A DNA stretch of 64,000 nt from Paenibacillus sp. GP183 (GTDB lineage Bacteria > Bacillota > Bacilli > Paenibacillales > NBRC-103111): the NCBI RefSeq assembly GCF_900104695.1, contig NZ_FNSW01000001.1, positions 3,652,001 through 3,716,000 of the forward strand, in the 5' to 3' direction. The notes under the pieces were generated by a model, which saw only the letters and a program-made list of their open reading frames with translations, did no database searches and had not been told where the DNA came from. Shown here in pieces: positions 43,203 to 54,065 of the stretch. Position 1 is the first letter of the stretch; the number at the start of each line of letters is the position of its first letter. The translations under genes and the position numbers were made by a program.

Positions 43203-44471
43203 ATGGCTAAGGAAAAAATAGTGCTGGCCTACTCGGGCGGCTTGGATACATCGGTTATCCTGAAATGGCTGAAAGAAACATACGATGCGGACATTATAGC
43301 TTTTACAGCGGATATCGGGCAAAAGGATGAGCTTGACGGGTTGGAAGCCAAAGCGCTGAAAACTGGAGCCTCCAAGGTGTACATCGACGACCTGCGAGAA
43401 GAGTTTGCCAAGGATTTCATTTACCCGATGTTCCAGTCGGGCGCCCTCTATGAAGGGCAATACCTGCTGGGAACCAGTATTGCGCGTCCGCTGATTGCGA
43501 AGCGGATGGTGGAGATTGCCCGCGCTGAGGGCGCAATAGGCATTGCTCATGGAGCAACGGGCAAAGGCAATGATCAGGTGCGTTTTGAGCTGACCGCGGC
43601 TGCGCTTGCCCCGGAGCTTGGGGTTATCGCGCCGTGGCGCCTGGATGAATTCCGTGAGGAATTCCCCGGCCGTGCGGAGATGATTGCCTATGCCGAGAAG
43701 CACGGCATTCCTGTCACCGCTTCAGCGGCCAAGCCGTATTCGACGGATCGCAACCTGCTGCATATCAGTTTTGAGAGCGGCATGCTGGAAGATCCATGGT
43801 TTGATCCTAGCGCTGACAGCAACAAGGATATGTTCGTACTCACCGTTGCTCCTGAGGATGCACCGGATCAAGGGGAGTATGTGGAGCTGGATTTTGAGCA
43901 GGGGAATTGTGTGGGATTGAACGGAGTCCCCATGACGCCTTTGCAGGTCATGGACGAATTGAATGACCTGGGCGGCAAGCACGGTGTGGGTCGGGTGGAC
44001 ATGGTCGAGAACCGTTTTGTCGGCATGAAGAGCCGCGGTGTATATGAGACTCCGGGCGGAACGATCCTGTTCACGGCTCACCGCAAGATGGAATCGCTGA
44101 CGATGGACCGCGAAGTGATGCACTTGCGTGACTCCTTGCTCACCAAGTACAGCACGCTTGTTTACAATGGTTTCTGGTTTGCGCCGGAACGTCTGGCGAT
44201 TCAAGCGCTGGTCACGGAAAGTCAAAAGAACGTAACCGGCACTGTGCGCGTCAAGCTATATAAAGGCAACGTCATCGGAGCCGGCGTCAAGAGCCCGGTC
44301 AGCTTGTACAATCCTGACATCGCTACGATGGAAGCAGATCCGACCAAAGCCTATAACCAAGGTGATGCCACTGGTTTTATTCGCTTGAACGCGCTGCGTT
44401 TGAAAGTAGCCTCCGGCGTGGAGCAAAACGCAAAGCGAGAGTTGACCGCGGTAGAAGCTGGCCGCCGCTAA
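43203..44471 (+). CDS. argG: Argininosuccinate synthase
   Basis: 422 residues, slightly longer than the usual ~400 because of a C-terminal tail ([18 protein letters not shown]). The P-loop-like [15 protein letters not shown] is at the N-terminus, then [15 protein letters not shown], the citrulline/aspartate segment with [14 protein letters not shown] and [14 protein letters not shown]. It condenses citrulline and aspartate using ATP. GGAGAGAAC precedes ATG 43203, 23 bp after argF. Confidence 0.96.
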   Translation: MAKEKIVLAYSGGLDTSVILKWLKETYDADIIAFTADIGQKDELDGLEAKALKTGASKVYIDDLREEFAKDFIYPMFQSGALYEGQYLLGTSIARPLIAKRMVEIARAEGAIGIAHGATGKGNDQVRFELTAAALAPELGVIAPWRLDEFREEFPGRAEMIAYAEKHGIPVTASAAKPYSTDRNLLHISFESGMLEDPWFDPSADSNKDMFVLTVAPEDAPDQGEYVELDFEQGNCVGLNGVPMTPLQVMDELNDLGGKHGVGRVDMVENRFVGMKSRGVYETPGGTILFTAHRKMESLTMDREVMHLRDSLLTKYSTLVYNGFWFAPERLAIQALVTESQKNVTGTVRVKLYKGNVIGAGVKSPVSLYNPDIATMEADPTKAYNQGDATGFIRLNALRLKVASGVEQNAKRELTAVEAGRR

Positions 44472-44730
44472 ATGCAATGACCGCGATCGCGCTAGAGGTT
44501 TGACCGCCGCAGCCACAACGCGCGCTGGGAGCTGCGCGCGTTACGAGCTGTCAATGCGCGATGCGCTGGGAAGTTGCGGAGCTTTCGGGCGAGCGGGCTT
44601 GCACTGCAAGGATGAAAAACATGCTTCCAGCGTGACAAAGTTCCTCGCCGCACTCTGGAAGAATGAAATACAATCTTCCAGCATTAGGGTAGTCGATATA
44701 GGGTAGTCGATAATTGAAGGAGAGATCCAT
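44472..44730. other. GC-rich non-coding spacer between argG and argH
   Basis: 259 bp with no convincing gene. It contains AACGCGCGC / GCGCGCGTT, a 9-bp perfect hairpin at about 44517-44542 without a T-run. It also contains two AATCTTCCAGC / CTTCCAGCGTG-like repeats, and a perfect 14-bp tandem duplication (TAGGGTAGTCGATA, 44685-44698 and 44699-44712) immediately before the argH ribosome site AAGGAGAGA. Its function is unclear. Confidence 0.6.
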
Positions 44731-46146
<1,416 letters not shown>

Positions 46147-46161
46147 CGCATCAAACACATA

Positions 46162-46209
46162 AAAAAGGCGCTTATTCCTGTTTTCAATCACAGGAGCTAG
46201 CGCCTTTTT
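46162..46209. terminator. Bidirectional terminator between argH and the DUF4097 gene
   Basis: AAAAAGGCGCT pairs with AGCGCCTTTTT, with a further inner CCTG/CAGG stem; A-run on one side and T-run on the other, so it can work for both converging transcripts. Confidence 0.85.
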
Positions 46210-46218
46210 CCGCAGCTC

Positions 46219-47100
46219 TTATCTGACTTGAATGCTGCCAGTAGCTGTTTGAACACGAACCGAGCTGCCGCCGCCATTTCCGATGCTTGCAGTAACTGCA
46301 TGCTTTTCATTTTGCTTATATTTCGCATTAGGCAAGGTGAAATCAATGTGTCCTGTATCATTGCTGATTTCAAAATTAGCAGAGCTGGGAAGATTTAAGA
46401 AGCGAAGATTCACACCTCCTGTATCCGTTTGGATGTTTACTGTATCCCCCGCGCTTCGGAGAGCGGCTTCAATGCTGCCGGTACTCGTCTTCAAGTGTAC
46501 ATTTCCTTCGCCTTCTCTCATTGTGATTCTTCCTGTATCTGTTCCAAGGTTGATGTCTTTCCCTTGAAAGCGTCCGATGGAGATAGAGCCAGTATCGGCG
46601 TGTGCAGTAATTCTATCAGCTTGGATATCCCCCAAATCAATGGCTCCGGTATTCGTAGTTACTTGGATCTCATTATAAGCTTTTTGCGGCAGTTCAACCT
46701 CTACACGGAATCTTTTCTCTTTTTCAATCAAAAAGAGGCTTTTGATATCCGTAATATGAAATCCGAAATTGAAACCAGATTTCGTTTTTACTTTCACTTT
46801 CCAGGTTTCCTTTCCACTTAGAGAAGCATCGATTGTGGTATTTTTCAACTGGTCTTCACTAACCAAGCCGGTCAAATGTGCACAGATCTCATCAGTTTGG
46901 CTGGGAATAAAAACCACCCCCGTAATATCGGTATCCACACTCAAATTTTTAATCTCTGCGGCCGACACCTTTTTTTCCAAATCGACGTTGGCCAGTCCTG
47001 TTTCCATATTTGTTGTTTTTAAAATCATGGCTGCGCCCATTACACCGACGATCAGGCAAATAAAACCGGCGAGCAGGATCATTTTGATGGTAAGTTTCAT
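46219..47100 (-). CDS. DUF4097-family envelope protein
   Basis: 293 residues. A single N-terminal membrane anchor (IKMILLAGFICLIVGVMGAAM) is followed by an extracellular beta-helix-like region with recurring TDTG / T.TGSI repeats (ITAHADTGSISIGRF; LGTDTGRITMREGEG; IQTDTGGVNLRF; ISNDTGHIDFTL; VQTATGSIQVR). This matches DUF4097/LiaG-type proteins that occur with envelope-stress genes. It starts 2 bp after the DUF1700 gene, so both are one operon. The exact role is unknown. Confidence 0.8.
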   Translation of the reverse strand: MKLTIKMILLAGFICLIVGVMGAAMILKTTNMETGLANVDLEKKVSAAEIKNLSVDTDITGVVFIPSQTDEICAHLTGLVSEDQLKNTTIDASLSGKETWKVKVKTKSGFNFGFHITDIKSLFLIEKEKRFRVEVELPQKAYNEIQVTTNTGAIDLGDIQADRITAHADTGSISIGRFQGKDINLGTDTGRITMREGEGNVHLKTSTGSIEAALRSAGDTVNIQTDTGGVNLRFLNLPSSANFEISNDTGHIDFTLPNAKYKQNEKHAVTASIGNGGGSSVRVQTATGSIQVR

Positions 47101-47102
47101 GA

Positions 47103-47705
47103 TTATGCTCCTTTAATAATTTTCATGTTGAATCGAATGTAAAGCCCTGCCAGCTTGAAGAATAGCCTGGAAAACCACAGGGTAAAGACTGTGAGCAGAA
47201 TACCTAAGCCGAAGACGGCCAGCGCGGTGAAAAATACGAACTGCGTATCCGTCCAGGAACCCGCCAAGCTTTCTCCAATAATCAACGCTACAGGTGAAAT
47301 GAGGCACGCCGCACTCGCCACATACAAAGCAAAGATGAACCCGCATATGGAGATAAAAGGGCCGAGAACAAACACCAGATTGAAAAATCCAAGTGCAATG
47401 CTGGCGATGATGGCCTTAAAGCCAGTTTCCTGTTTTACGGTGTAATGTTCGGGAAAAGGCTGTTGATAGCCCTGGTAGGGGTTCGTATTCGCATAGAGAT
47501 TCGCCATAGGCTGCTGTTCTCTGGAACCATCCCATTGCGGAATTCTCGGATAACCGAGTGATTGTGCGATTTCTTCTTCGTGCTTGCCGTTTTGGGCAGC
47601 TTTTTGAAAAAGCTCTTCGTATACGGATAATATATTTTGACGTTCTCTCTCAGGGAGCCCGCGAAGTCGATATGTTAATTCTCTGAAATAATCTACCTTG
47701 CTCAT
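47103..47705 (-). CDS. DUF1700 (HAAS) membrane protein
   Basis: 200 residues. The N-terminal HAAS-type helical domain (KVDYFRELTYRLRGLPERER, EIAQSLGYPRIP) is followed by a proline/tyrosine-rich linker and four predicted membrane segments (AIIASIALGFFNLVFVLG; FALYVASAACLISPVAL; FFTALAVFGLGILLTVF). Such proteins usually pair with PadR-family regulators and DUF4097 partners; here no PadR gene is present, only the DUF4097 gene downstream. Likely an envelope-associated regulatory or signalling protein. Confidence 0.8.
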   Translation of the reverse strand: MSKVDYFRELTYRLRGLPERERQNILSVYEELFQKAAQNGKHEEEIAQSLGYPRIPQWDGSREQQPMANLYANTNPYQGYQQPFPEHYTVKQETGFKAIIASIALGFFNLVFVLGPFISICGFIFALYVASAACLISPVALIIGESLAGSWTDTQFVFFTALAVFGLGILLTVFTLWFSRLFFKLAGLYIRFNMKIIKGA

Positions 47706-47824
47706 GTGCTGCCTCCTTCAAATCGATTCTGCAGTTCTTATATCCTAAGAATATACAAAAAAAGTCATAGTGACCTAGTATCTAGAGTCATATGACCTGT
47801 CATAACTATTATGGAGTTTTTTTG

Positions 47825-49285
47825 TTAAAAAATGGGGCCGGCTATGCCGTCTTCGATGACCGTCGGTGCGGGAGGATTTGTTGGCTGCGGTTTTTTGGGA
47901 GTAGAACTGTTATTGACAGCGATTAGGGTGGGTTCAGGTGAGTAGGTATCCGTTGAAATGAGCTCCTTTTGAACCAAATTTCCATTCTCTCTCTTATAGC
48001 GATAGGTTTCAACTTTATATCCGGGCTTCCCATTCATAAGCTTGACCGTGGATCCTCGAGCTAATGCAGGATTATGCACGTATTGGATCGGAGGAGTGAT
48101 GGTCTCGACGATTGAAGATTGTACATCATAGGAAATGGAATCAGGGATATCGCCAAAAAGCTTAACCGTCATCTGCGTATCCGTTGCTAATGTTCTAATT
48201 AGAAGGGATTGCTGGGTATTATTGCGAAATATAAAATTAATGTAGCCGCTGGCATAGGTTGCATCTTGACCAAGAGGCACATAACGAATGGGTAGAGAAT
48301 GATTGCGGCGCTCCACGACCTCGAGACCTGATCTAAGAACGGCATTATATAATGTAGTGGAAACTTGGCATATGCCTCCGCCGATACCGGGAACCAGCTT
48401 GCCGCCAACAATGACGGGGGCTTCTTTGTATCCATAGTCAGCAGTCGTTTTTTGAATAACCTTGCCGAAATCGAAAATTTCACCAGGCTTCAGCAGCATG
48501 TCCTGAATAGAAGCTGCGGTCGAGCGGATATTGTAAATCCGGCCCTCCCCGGATGCAGCGATTTCAGTTGTAAATTCGACGATTTTGCGCTTGATGCCCT
48601 GCTCTTTCAAAGACTGGAGCGTAACGGGAGGAGGTTGTTCATAGATAGGGAGTTCCATGAGGATAGATTCTCCCGATTCCGAAAGTGATCCAATCGGCGG
48701 AACATGGGCTGCTAATCCGGCGTTTAGCTTCTCTATGTCGATACGCAGGGCGCTGCGCTCTGCTTGATATTGAATCTCATCATTGGCGAGAATGATGCGT
48801 TTGGCCGAAATCGGCTTTTTCGCATAAAGCTGCTGCCAATTTTGCTGGACAGCCTTGGCAAGCTGATCGTTATCAAAAGTGATGCTGAGCTCCAAACGGG
48901 CATTTCGCATGTTCCATCTATATTTCAATCGCTCCATGATGGACCCTTGAAATAAAGGCTCCAAGGCAGCATTCAGCTCTTTGTCGTGGATCACCATGCC
49001 CAGCTTGCCGAAGGTTAGCTGCCTGCTTTCCACTTCTTTCACGGATGAGCGCAGCTTCACCTGCTGCAGATTGAGCCTCTGCAGCTTCTCTTGAAGCTGC
49101 TTTTGGAACTGAGAATAGGCCATGCCGCTGACATTCCAGCCGGATATCGTAACTCCAGCAGGCAGCTTCTGCTGTGTCCCATACGCATACAACGCCCAGA
49201 CCGCAGACCCTAGGATCAAAGGGATCAGGAACAATGCCATTCCATAGTACCGAAATTGCGTGAGCATAGCCGAAAGCTCCTTCAT
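47825..49285 (-). CDS. VanW-family protein with peptidoglycan-binding-4 domain
   Basis: 486 residues. One N-terminal membrane anchor (YYGMALFLIPLILGSAVWAL), then a PG_binding_4-like region to about residue 230. The VanW domain follows: LLKPGEIFDFGKVIQKTTAD, VIVGGKLVPGIGGGICQVST, TLYNAVLRSGLEVVERRNHS. A G5-like beta region and a proline-rich tail end the protein. The family (YoaR in B. subtilis) is extracellular and wall-associated; the activity is unproven. It is transcribed away from ftsE. The gap 47706-47824 shows no gene. Confidence 0.85.
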   Translation of the reverse strand: MKELSAMLTQFRYYGMALFLIPLILGSAVWALYAYGTQQKLPAGVTISGWNVSGMAYSQFQKQLQEKLQRLNLQQVKLRSSVKEVESRQLTFGKLGMVIHDKELNAALEPLFQGSIMERLKYRWNMRNARLELSITFDNDQLAKAVQQNWQQLYAKKPISAKRIILANDEIQYQAERSALRIDIEKLNAGLAAHVPPIGSLSESGESILMELPIYEQPPPVTLQSLKEQGIKRKIVEFTTEIAASGEGRIYNIRSTAASIQDMLLKPGEIFDFGKVIQKTTADYGYKEAPVIVGGKLVPGIGGGICQVSTTLYNAVLRSGLEVVERRNHSLPIRYVPLGQDATYASGYINFIFRNNTQQSLLIRTLATDTQMTVKLFGDIPDSISYDVQSSIVETITPPIQYVHNPALARGSTVKLMNGKPGYKVETYRYKRENGNLVQKELISTDTYSPEPTLIAVNNSSTPKKPQPTNPPAPTVIEDGIAGPIF

Positions 49286-49543
49286 TTCATTAGCGTTTCG
49301 ATAGACGCCTGTACTATCATATGTATCCCCGCATATCTTGAATTATGACTTTGAGCGATGAAGGCGGGTCCATATTTTCTGCGATCTTGTTGAGTGTTTG
49401 GTCTTGAGGCTGCTTCAAACGTAAATTTTACTGAAAAAAAACGTAACATGTGAAAAGCTGTTGAACTTTGCGCACATTGTAAAGGAATTTCAACTATAGT
49501 GTCGAAGTCATAGGAGTTATATATAAACTTAGGATGTGATAGT

Positions 49544-50230
49544 GTGATTGAAATGCAGGACGTATGGAAGACCTATTCCAACGGCACGCATGCCTTACGC
49601 GGGATTAGCGTGAAAGTGGATCGCAATGAATTCGTATACGTCGTCGGACCCTCCGGCGCAGGTAAATCGACTTTTATGAAGTTGATGTATAGAGAGGAAA
49701 GGCCTACCCAGGGCCACATTTTTGTCAACGGATTTAACCTGGAGAAGCTCAAAAATCGCAAAATCCCCTATGTTCGCCGTAATATCGGTGTCATTTTTCA
49801 GGATTTTCGACTGCTTCCCAAGCTGACTATATTCGAAAATGTCGCTTTTGCCATGGAAGTCATTGAAGCTCCAAAAAAACATATCAAAAAGCGCACCATG
49901 GAAGTGCTCGAGCTGGTTCGATTGAAGGATAAGGCGGGTTCGTTCCCTAATCAGTTATCCGGAGGCGAGCAGCAGCGAGTAGCTATTGCCAGGGCAATAG
50001 TCAACAGCCCAACGGTCATTATCGCCGACGAGCCCACCGGTAACCTTGATCCTGAAACTTCATGGGGCATCATGAAATTGATGGAAGAAATTAACTTTCG
50101 CGGCACAACTATCCTTATGGCAACCCACAACAAGGAAATCGTTAACACGATGCGCAGGCGAGTCATTGCGATTGAACACGGCCTCATTGCCCGTGATGAA
50201 GCACGGGGGGAATACGGCTATGAAGATTAG
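49544..50230 (+). CDS. ftsE: Cell division ATP-binding protein FtsE
   Basis: 228 residues, an ABC ATPase: Walker A GPSGAGKSTFMKL, Q-loop region VIFQDFRLLPKLT, signature LSGGEQQRVAIARA, Walker B VIIADEPTGNLD and H-loop MATHNKEIV. With FtsX it forms a membrane complex that switches on peptidoglycan hydrolases. GTG 49544 follows AGGATGTGA. The gap 49286-49543 is non-coding and probably carries the promoter. It overlaps ftsX by 11 bp. Confidence 0.95.
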   Translation: MIEMQDVWKTYSNGTHALRGISVKVDRNEFVYVVGPSGAGKSTFMKLMYREERPTQGHIFVNGFNLEKLKNRKIPYVRRNIGVIFQDFRLLPKLTIFENVAFAMEVIEAPKKHIKKRTMEVLELVRLKDKAGSFPNQLSGGEQQRVAIARAIVNSPTVIIADEPTGNLDPETSWGIMKLMEEINFRGTTILMATHNKEIVNTMRRRVIAIEHGLIARDEARGEYGYED

Positions 50231-51137
50231 CACTGCCCTTCGCCATGTGCGCGAAGGCTCGAAAAATGTAATCCGTAATGGATGGATGTCCTTTGCTTCA
50301 ATTAGCTCCATGGCCATCTCCCTGTTTATTTTGGGTGTCTTTCTTTTATTAACCTTGAACGTGAATTATATAACCGCACAAATTGAAAAACAGGTCGAAA
50401 TTCGTGTCTATTTGGAAGTCAATACACCTCGCGATCAGGTCACTGCTCTGGAGCAGGATATGAAGGCAATCCCGGAAGTGAAGACGGTCAAGTTCGTATC
50501 CAAGGAAGAAGGCCTGGTCTATCTGAGGGATAAGCTGGGTGCAAGCAACAAGGAGCTGCTGGACGGCTTTGACGGAGAAAATAATCCGCTGAACGATGCA
50601 TTTACCATAGAGGTCGACGATCCTCGCAATGTGGGAACGGTCGCTGACAAAATTACCGCACTGAATCTGGGTAAAGATCCGATGCCCATTTATAAAGTCA
50701 ATTACGGCAGGGGCACCGTAGAAACGATGTTTAAAGTCACGGAAATCATTCGTTACATCGGGTTGGGTATTGTTATTTTGCTGTCTATCACGGCCGTATT
50801 CCTGATTGCCAACACGATAAAAGTGACTATTTTGGCAAGACGCAGGGAAATCGCGATCATGAAGCTGGTCGGAGCGACGAATTCATTCATCCGCTGGCCC
50901 TTTTTTATCGAAGGAGCGCTTCTGGGCTTTTTTGGTTCCATGATCCCGATTATTTTAATCCTTGTTGGCTATTGGAATCTTATGAATTTGAACGGATTGA
51001 ATTTAAATTTAATGATGATCAAATTAAAGCCATTTAACGAAATAAGCTTGACATTAACCTTTCTTCTATTGGGAATTGGGATGGTCATCGGAATATGGGG
51101 AAGCTTGCTGTCGGTTCGCAAGTTTTTGAGAGTTTAA
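50220..51137 (+). CDS. ftsX: Cell division permease-like protein FtsX
   Basis: 305 residues from ATG 50220 inside the end of ftsE (MKISTALRHVREGSKNVIRN). Four predicted membrane segments: ISSMAISLFILGVFLLLTLN, then a ~130-residue extracellular domain with VSKEEGLVYLRDKLG, and three more segments near the C-terminus (GIVILLSITAVFLIANTI; FFIEGALLGFFGSMIPII; LLLGIGMVIGIWGSLLSV). Partner of FtsE; its outer loop contacts the peptidoglycan hydrolase it activates. Confidence 0.95.
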   Translation: MKISTALRHVREGSKNVIRNGWMSFASISSMAISLFILGVFLLLTLNVNYITAQIEKQVEIRVYLEVNTPRDQVTALEQDMKAIPEVKTVKFVSKEEGLVYLRDKLGASNKELLDGFDGENNPLNDAFTIEVDDPRNVGTVADKITALNLGKDPMPIYKVNYGRGTVETMFKVTEIIRYIGLGIVILLSITAVFLIANTIKVTILARRREIAIMKLVGATNSFIRWPFFIEGALLGFFGSMIPIILILVGYWNLMNLNGLNLNLMMIKLKPFNEISLTLTFLLLGIGMVIGIWGSLLSVRKFLRV

Positions 51138-51201
51138 CTTATATTTTGCTGAGAAGATGTATCCATACTTTGTTGGATGGATGTAAAGGGAGGCAGCTTA
51201 C

Positions 51202-52401
51202 TTGAATAAACAGATATTACCCTTCATAATAACTTTAACCATGGCAGGCATGCTGATGGTTCCTTATGCCGGTTTTGCGGCTACGAGCACAGCCAAGATC
51301 GATCAAGAGCTCAATCAGTTGAAACAAAAGCAAGCAGACGCCAAGCAAAAAGCGGCGGATACATCCAAGCAGATTAACCAGGTGCAAACGGAGAAAGTGC
51401 AAACGGCTCAGGATATGAACACACTGCTGGGACAATTGAATGATGCCGGCAAAAAGCTATCCGACCTGAATGGTCAGATCGATACCGTAACCGAGAATCT
51501 GCAGGTAAACGGAAAGCTGCTGGATGAGGCCGTAGACCGTGTGGCGAAGCGCGACCAAATGTTGAAATCGCGTTTGCGATTGATGTACATGAACGGTTTT
51601 GTGTCCTATATGGATGTGCTGCTGAGCGCAACCAGCTTTTCCGATTTTTTGAGTCGATTGGACGCTTTGAAATCTATCGTTAATCAAGATAAAGAGATTC
51701 TGGCATCCAACAAGAAAGATAGAGATACCGTGGCTCTGAAAAAAGATCAAACCGAAAAGCAGCTTGCCGAGGTCAAACAGCTTTATGAGCAGGCGGACCA
51801 AGTTCGAAATGAACTGCAAGTAAAAGAAAAAGAGAAGGAAGTCAAAATCGCGTCCCTTAGCAAAATGGAAAAGAATCTCGAGCAAATTTCCGAAGAAAAT
51901 GAAAAGCTGCTGATCCAATTTGCCGCACAGGAAGCTGCGCTTCAAGCTAAGAAACGGGCAGCGGCCAAGGCTGACACCAGTAATCTATTTACTTACAGCG
52001 GCGGCAAGTTTGGCTTCCCGCTAGTGATTAAGGCACCTCTAACCTCTGATTTCGGCTATCGCGTCAACCCGGTCACCGGGAAAAAAGATGAATTCCATAA
52101 AGGGATTGATTTTGGTGCTCCCAATGGGACAAGCATTGTGGCTGCTGAAAACGGAGTCGTGATCGTGGCTTCATGGTGGAGCGGTTACGGCAATACGGTC
52201 ATCATCGATCATGGCAATGGAGTTTGGACGCTTTATGGGCATATCCGCAATGATGGCACCGTAGTCAAGAAGGGCGATATCGTAAAACGCGGACAAAAAA
52301 TCGCCGAGGTCGGCTCAACCGGACAGTCTACCGGAAACCATCTGCATTTTGAAGTGAGAAAAAATGAACAGCCTATCGATCCCAAGCCTTTTCTGAGATA
52401 A
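51202..52401 (+). CDS. Secreted M23 peptidase with coiled coil (EnvC/PcsB-like)
   Basis: 399 residues. TTG 51202 follows AAAGGGAGG. The signal peptide ends about residue 27 (…AGFAATS). Residues ~30-265 form a long coiled coil with a short hinge (LMYMNGFVSYMDVLLSATSF). The C-terminal LytM/M23 domain keeps its zinc ligands: H and D in FHKGIDFGAPNG and the HLH of GNHLHFEVRKNE. Position right after ftsEX suggests it is the FtsX-activated hydrolase. Unlike E. coli EnvC, which is catalytically dead, the catalytic residues are present, so it should cut peptidoglycan itself. Confidence 0.88.
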   Translation: MNKQILPFIITLTMAGMLMVPYAGFAATSTAKIDQELNQLKQKQADAKQKAADTSKQINQVQTEKVQTAQDMNTLLGQLNDAGKKLSDLNGQIDTVTENLQVNGKLLDEAVDRVAKRDQMLKSRLRLMYMNGFVSYMDVLLSATSFSDFLSRLDALKSIVNQDKEILASNKKDRDTVALKKDQTEKQLAEVKQLYEQADQVRNELQVKEKEKEVKIASLSKMEKNLEQISEENEKLLIQFAAQEAALQAKKRAAAKADTSNLFTYSGGKFGFPLVIKAPLTSDFGYRVNPVTGKKDEFHKGIDFGAPNGTSIVAAENGVVIVASWWSGYGNTVIIDHGNGVWTLYGHIRNDGTVVKKGDIVKRGQKIAEVGSTGQSTGNHLHFEVRKNEQPIDPKPFLR

Positions 52402-52489
52402 TAGGAATAGATTACTAAAAAAGGAATCTCTGTCATATACTAAAAGGACGAGCTTGCTCGGTTGAAGGTTAAAAGGTGGTGTAACCGCA

Positions 52490-53950
52490 GTGCAATTTAA
52501 AGGACGTACCGTATTGGCATTTATCATTATGGCGATGTTTGCCAGCAGTATTTTAACACTGACCATCACGGATTCAACCTCTTGGGGATTTGTGAGCAAG
52601 TCTGCGGGAAGCGCCTCGAAAGCTCCTGCTGCTTCATCGGGTTTAACCGACAAGGATATGAGTAAGCTTGCGACGACTTACCAGCTGATCGAAAGCAAGT
52701 TTCTGAGCACGGTCGATCACGACAAGCTGGTTAACGGTGCGATTAACGGCATGCTGAATACACTCGACGATCCTTTTACCGTGTATATGGATCAGAAGGA
52801 AGCCAAGCAGTTTGACGAAAGCATCAGCTCTTCCTTTCAGGGAATTGGCGCGGAGGTTTCTGTAGAAGAAGGCAAGGTTGTCATCGTGACCCCGATTAAA
52901 GGCTCTCCCGCCGAGAAGGCAGGGATTCAGTCTCACGATGTGATCCTGTCGGTCAACGGTGAGAAGCTGGATGGGCTGACACTCAATCAAGCGGTCGCCA
53001 AAATTCGCGGACCCAAGGGAACGCAGGCCAAGCTGGAGCTGCTCCGGCAGGGTAGCGGAGATGCCATTCAGGTCATCGTCGTCCGCGACGATATTGATGT
53101 CGAAACCGTATTCAGTGAAATGCTGCCGGACCAAATAGGTAAAATCGAGATTCGACAATTTTCCTCCAATACGGCTAAGCGCTTTGAGGAAGAGCTGAAG
53201 AACCTGGAGTCCAAAGGGATGAAAGGTTTAGTCATCGATGTGCGCAACGATCCCGGAGGCTTATTGAATGTGGTCATTGACATCGTAAATCCTTTTGTGA
53301 AAAGCGGGAAGGCCATCGTGCAGGTGGAAAATCGGCAAGGCAAGCGCGAGCCTACGCCATCGACAGGCAAAGGCAAAAATTATCCGGTCACCGTGCTTGT
53401 CAATAAAGGCAGCGCAAGCGCCTCCGAGATTCTTGCCGGAGCTTTTCAGGAAGCGGTGGGCAGTAAGCTTGTAGGGGAAACCACCTACGGGAAGGGAACC
53501 GTGCAGGTAACCTTTGAGAAGGAAATGGGTGACGGCAGCAATATCAAGATGACCGTCTACAAATGGCTGACGCCTAACGGCAACTGGATCCATAAGAAGG
53601 GAATCACTCCGGATATTCCGGTGCAGCAGCCGGCTTATTTTAAAGCCGCACCGTTAACCAAGAAAACCACGCTAAAAGCGGATACCAACAGCGACGATGT
53701 CAAGAATATGCAATTGATGCTGGCTGGCGTCGGCTTCGAGCCTGATCGAACGGATGGCTATTTCAGTGAGAAGACTGTTCTCGCGGTAAAAGCGTTCCAA
53801 CGCATCAATAACTTGCCGATGACGGGAGAAGTGGATACAGATACAGCCAATAAGCTGGAAAAAGCGATTTTGACGCAAATCCGGGATCCCAAAAACGATT
53901 TGCAGTTGAAGAAAGCGATTCAAGTCATCAGCGATCAGATCAAGAAATAA
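52490..53950 (+). CDS. ctpA: Carboxyl-terminal processing protease (PDZ-S41) with PG-binding domain
   Basis: 486 residues. GTG 52490 follows AAAGGTGGT. One N-terminal membrane segment (TVLAFIIMAMFASSILTL), a PDZ domain (~residues 120-190, GSPAEKAGIQSHDVILSVNG), and the S41 catalytic domain with the Ser in NKGSASASEILAG (~residues 308-312) and Lys335 in TYGKGTVQV. A C-terminal peptidoglycan_binding_1 domain (VKNMQLMLAGVGFEPDRTDG) ends the protein. It cleaves extracytoplasmic substrates, as CtpB does in sporulation signalling, and may also trim the neighbouring hydrolase. The gene is called ctpA or ctpB in relatives. Confidence 0.9.
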   Translation: MQFKGRTVLAFIIMAMFASSILTLTITDSTSWGFVSKSAGSASKAPAASSGLTDKDMSKLATTYQLIESKFLSTVDHDKLVNGAINGMLNTLDDPFTVYMDQKEAKQFDESISSSFQGIGAEVSVEEGKVVIVTPIKGSPAEKAGIQSHDVILSVNGEKLDGLTLNQAVAKIRGPKGTQAKLELLRQGSGDAIQVIVVRDDIDVETVFSEMLPDQIGKIEIRQFSSNTAKRFEEELKNLESKGMKGLVIDVRNDPGGLLNVVIDIVNPFVKSGKAIVQVENRQGKREPTPSTGKGKNYPVTVLVNKGSASASEILAGAFQEAVGSKLVGETTYGKGTVQVTFEKEMGDGSNIKMTVYKWLTPNGNWIHKKGITPDIPVQQPAYFKAAPLTKKTTLKADTNSDDVKNMQLMLAGVGFEPDRTDGYFSEKTVLAVKAFQRINNLPMTGEVDTDTANKLEKAILTQIRDPKNDLQLKKAIQVISDQIKK

Positions 53951-54065
53951 TGGGCATTACCAAGAAAAGGTTAAAGGCAGGAATAACGATCTAGAGGTCG
54001 AATGTTTATTAGGGGGGTTGCTGAAGCAGCCTTCCTATTTTCTTTTGGTGAGGAGCAGTAAAAAA

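Noticed and set aside
44500-44706. 68-residue reading frame between argG and argH
   Set aside because: No ribosome site, atypical composition and overlap with repeats and hairpins; treated as non-coding.
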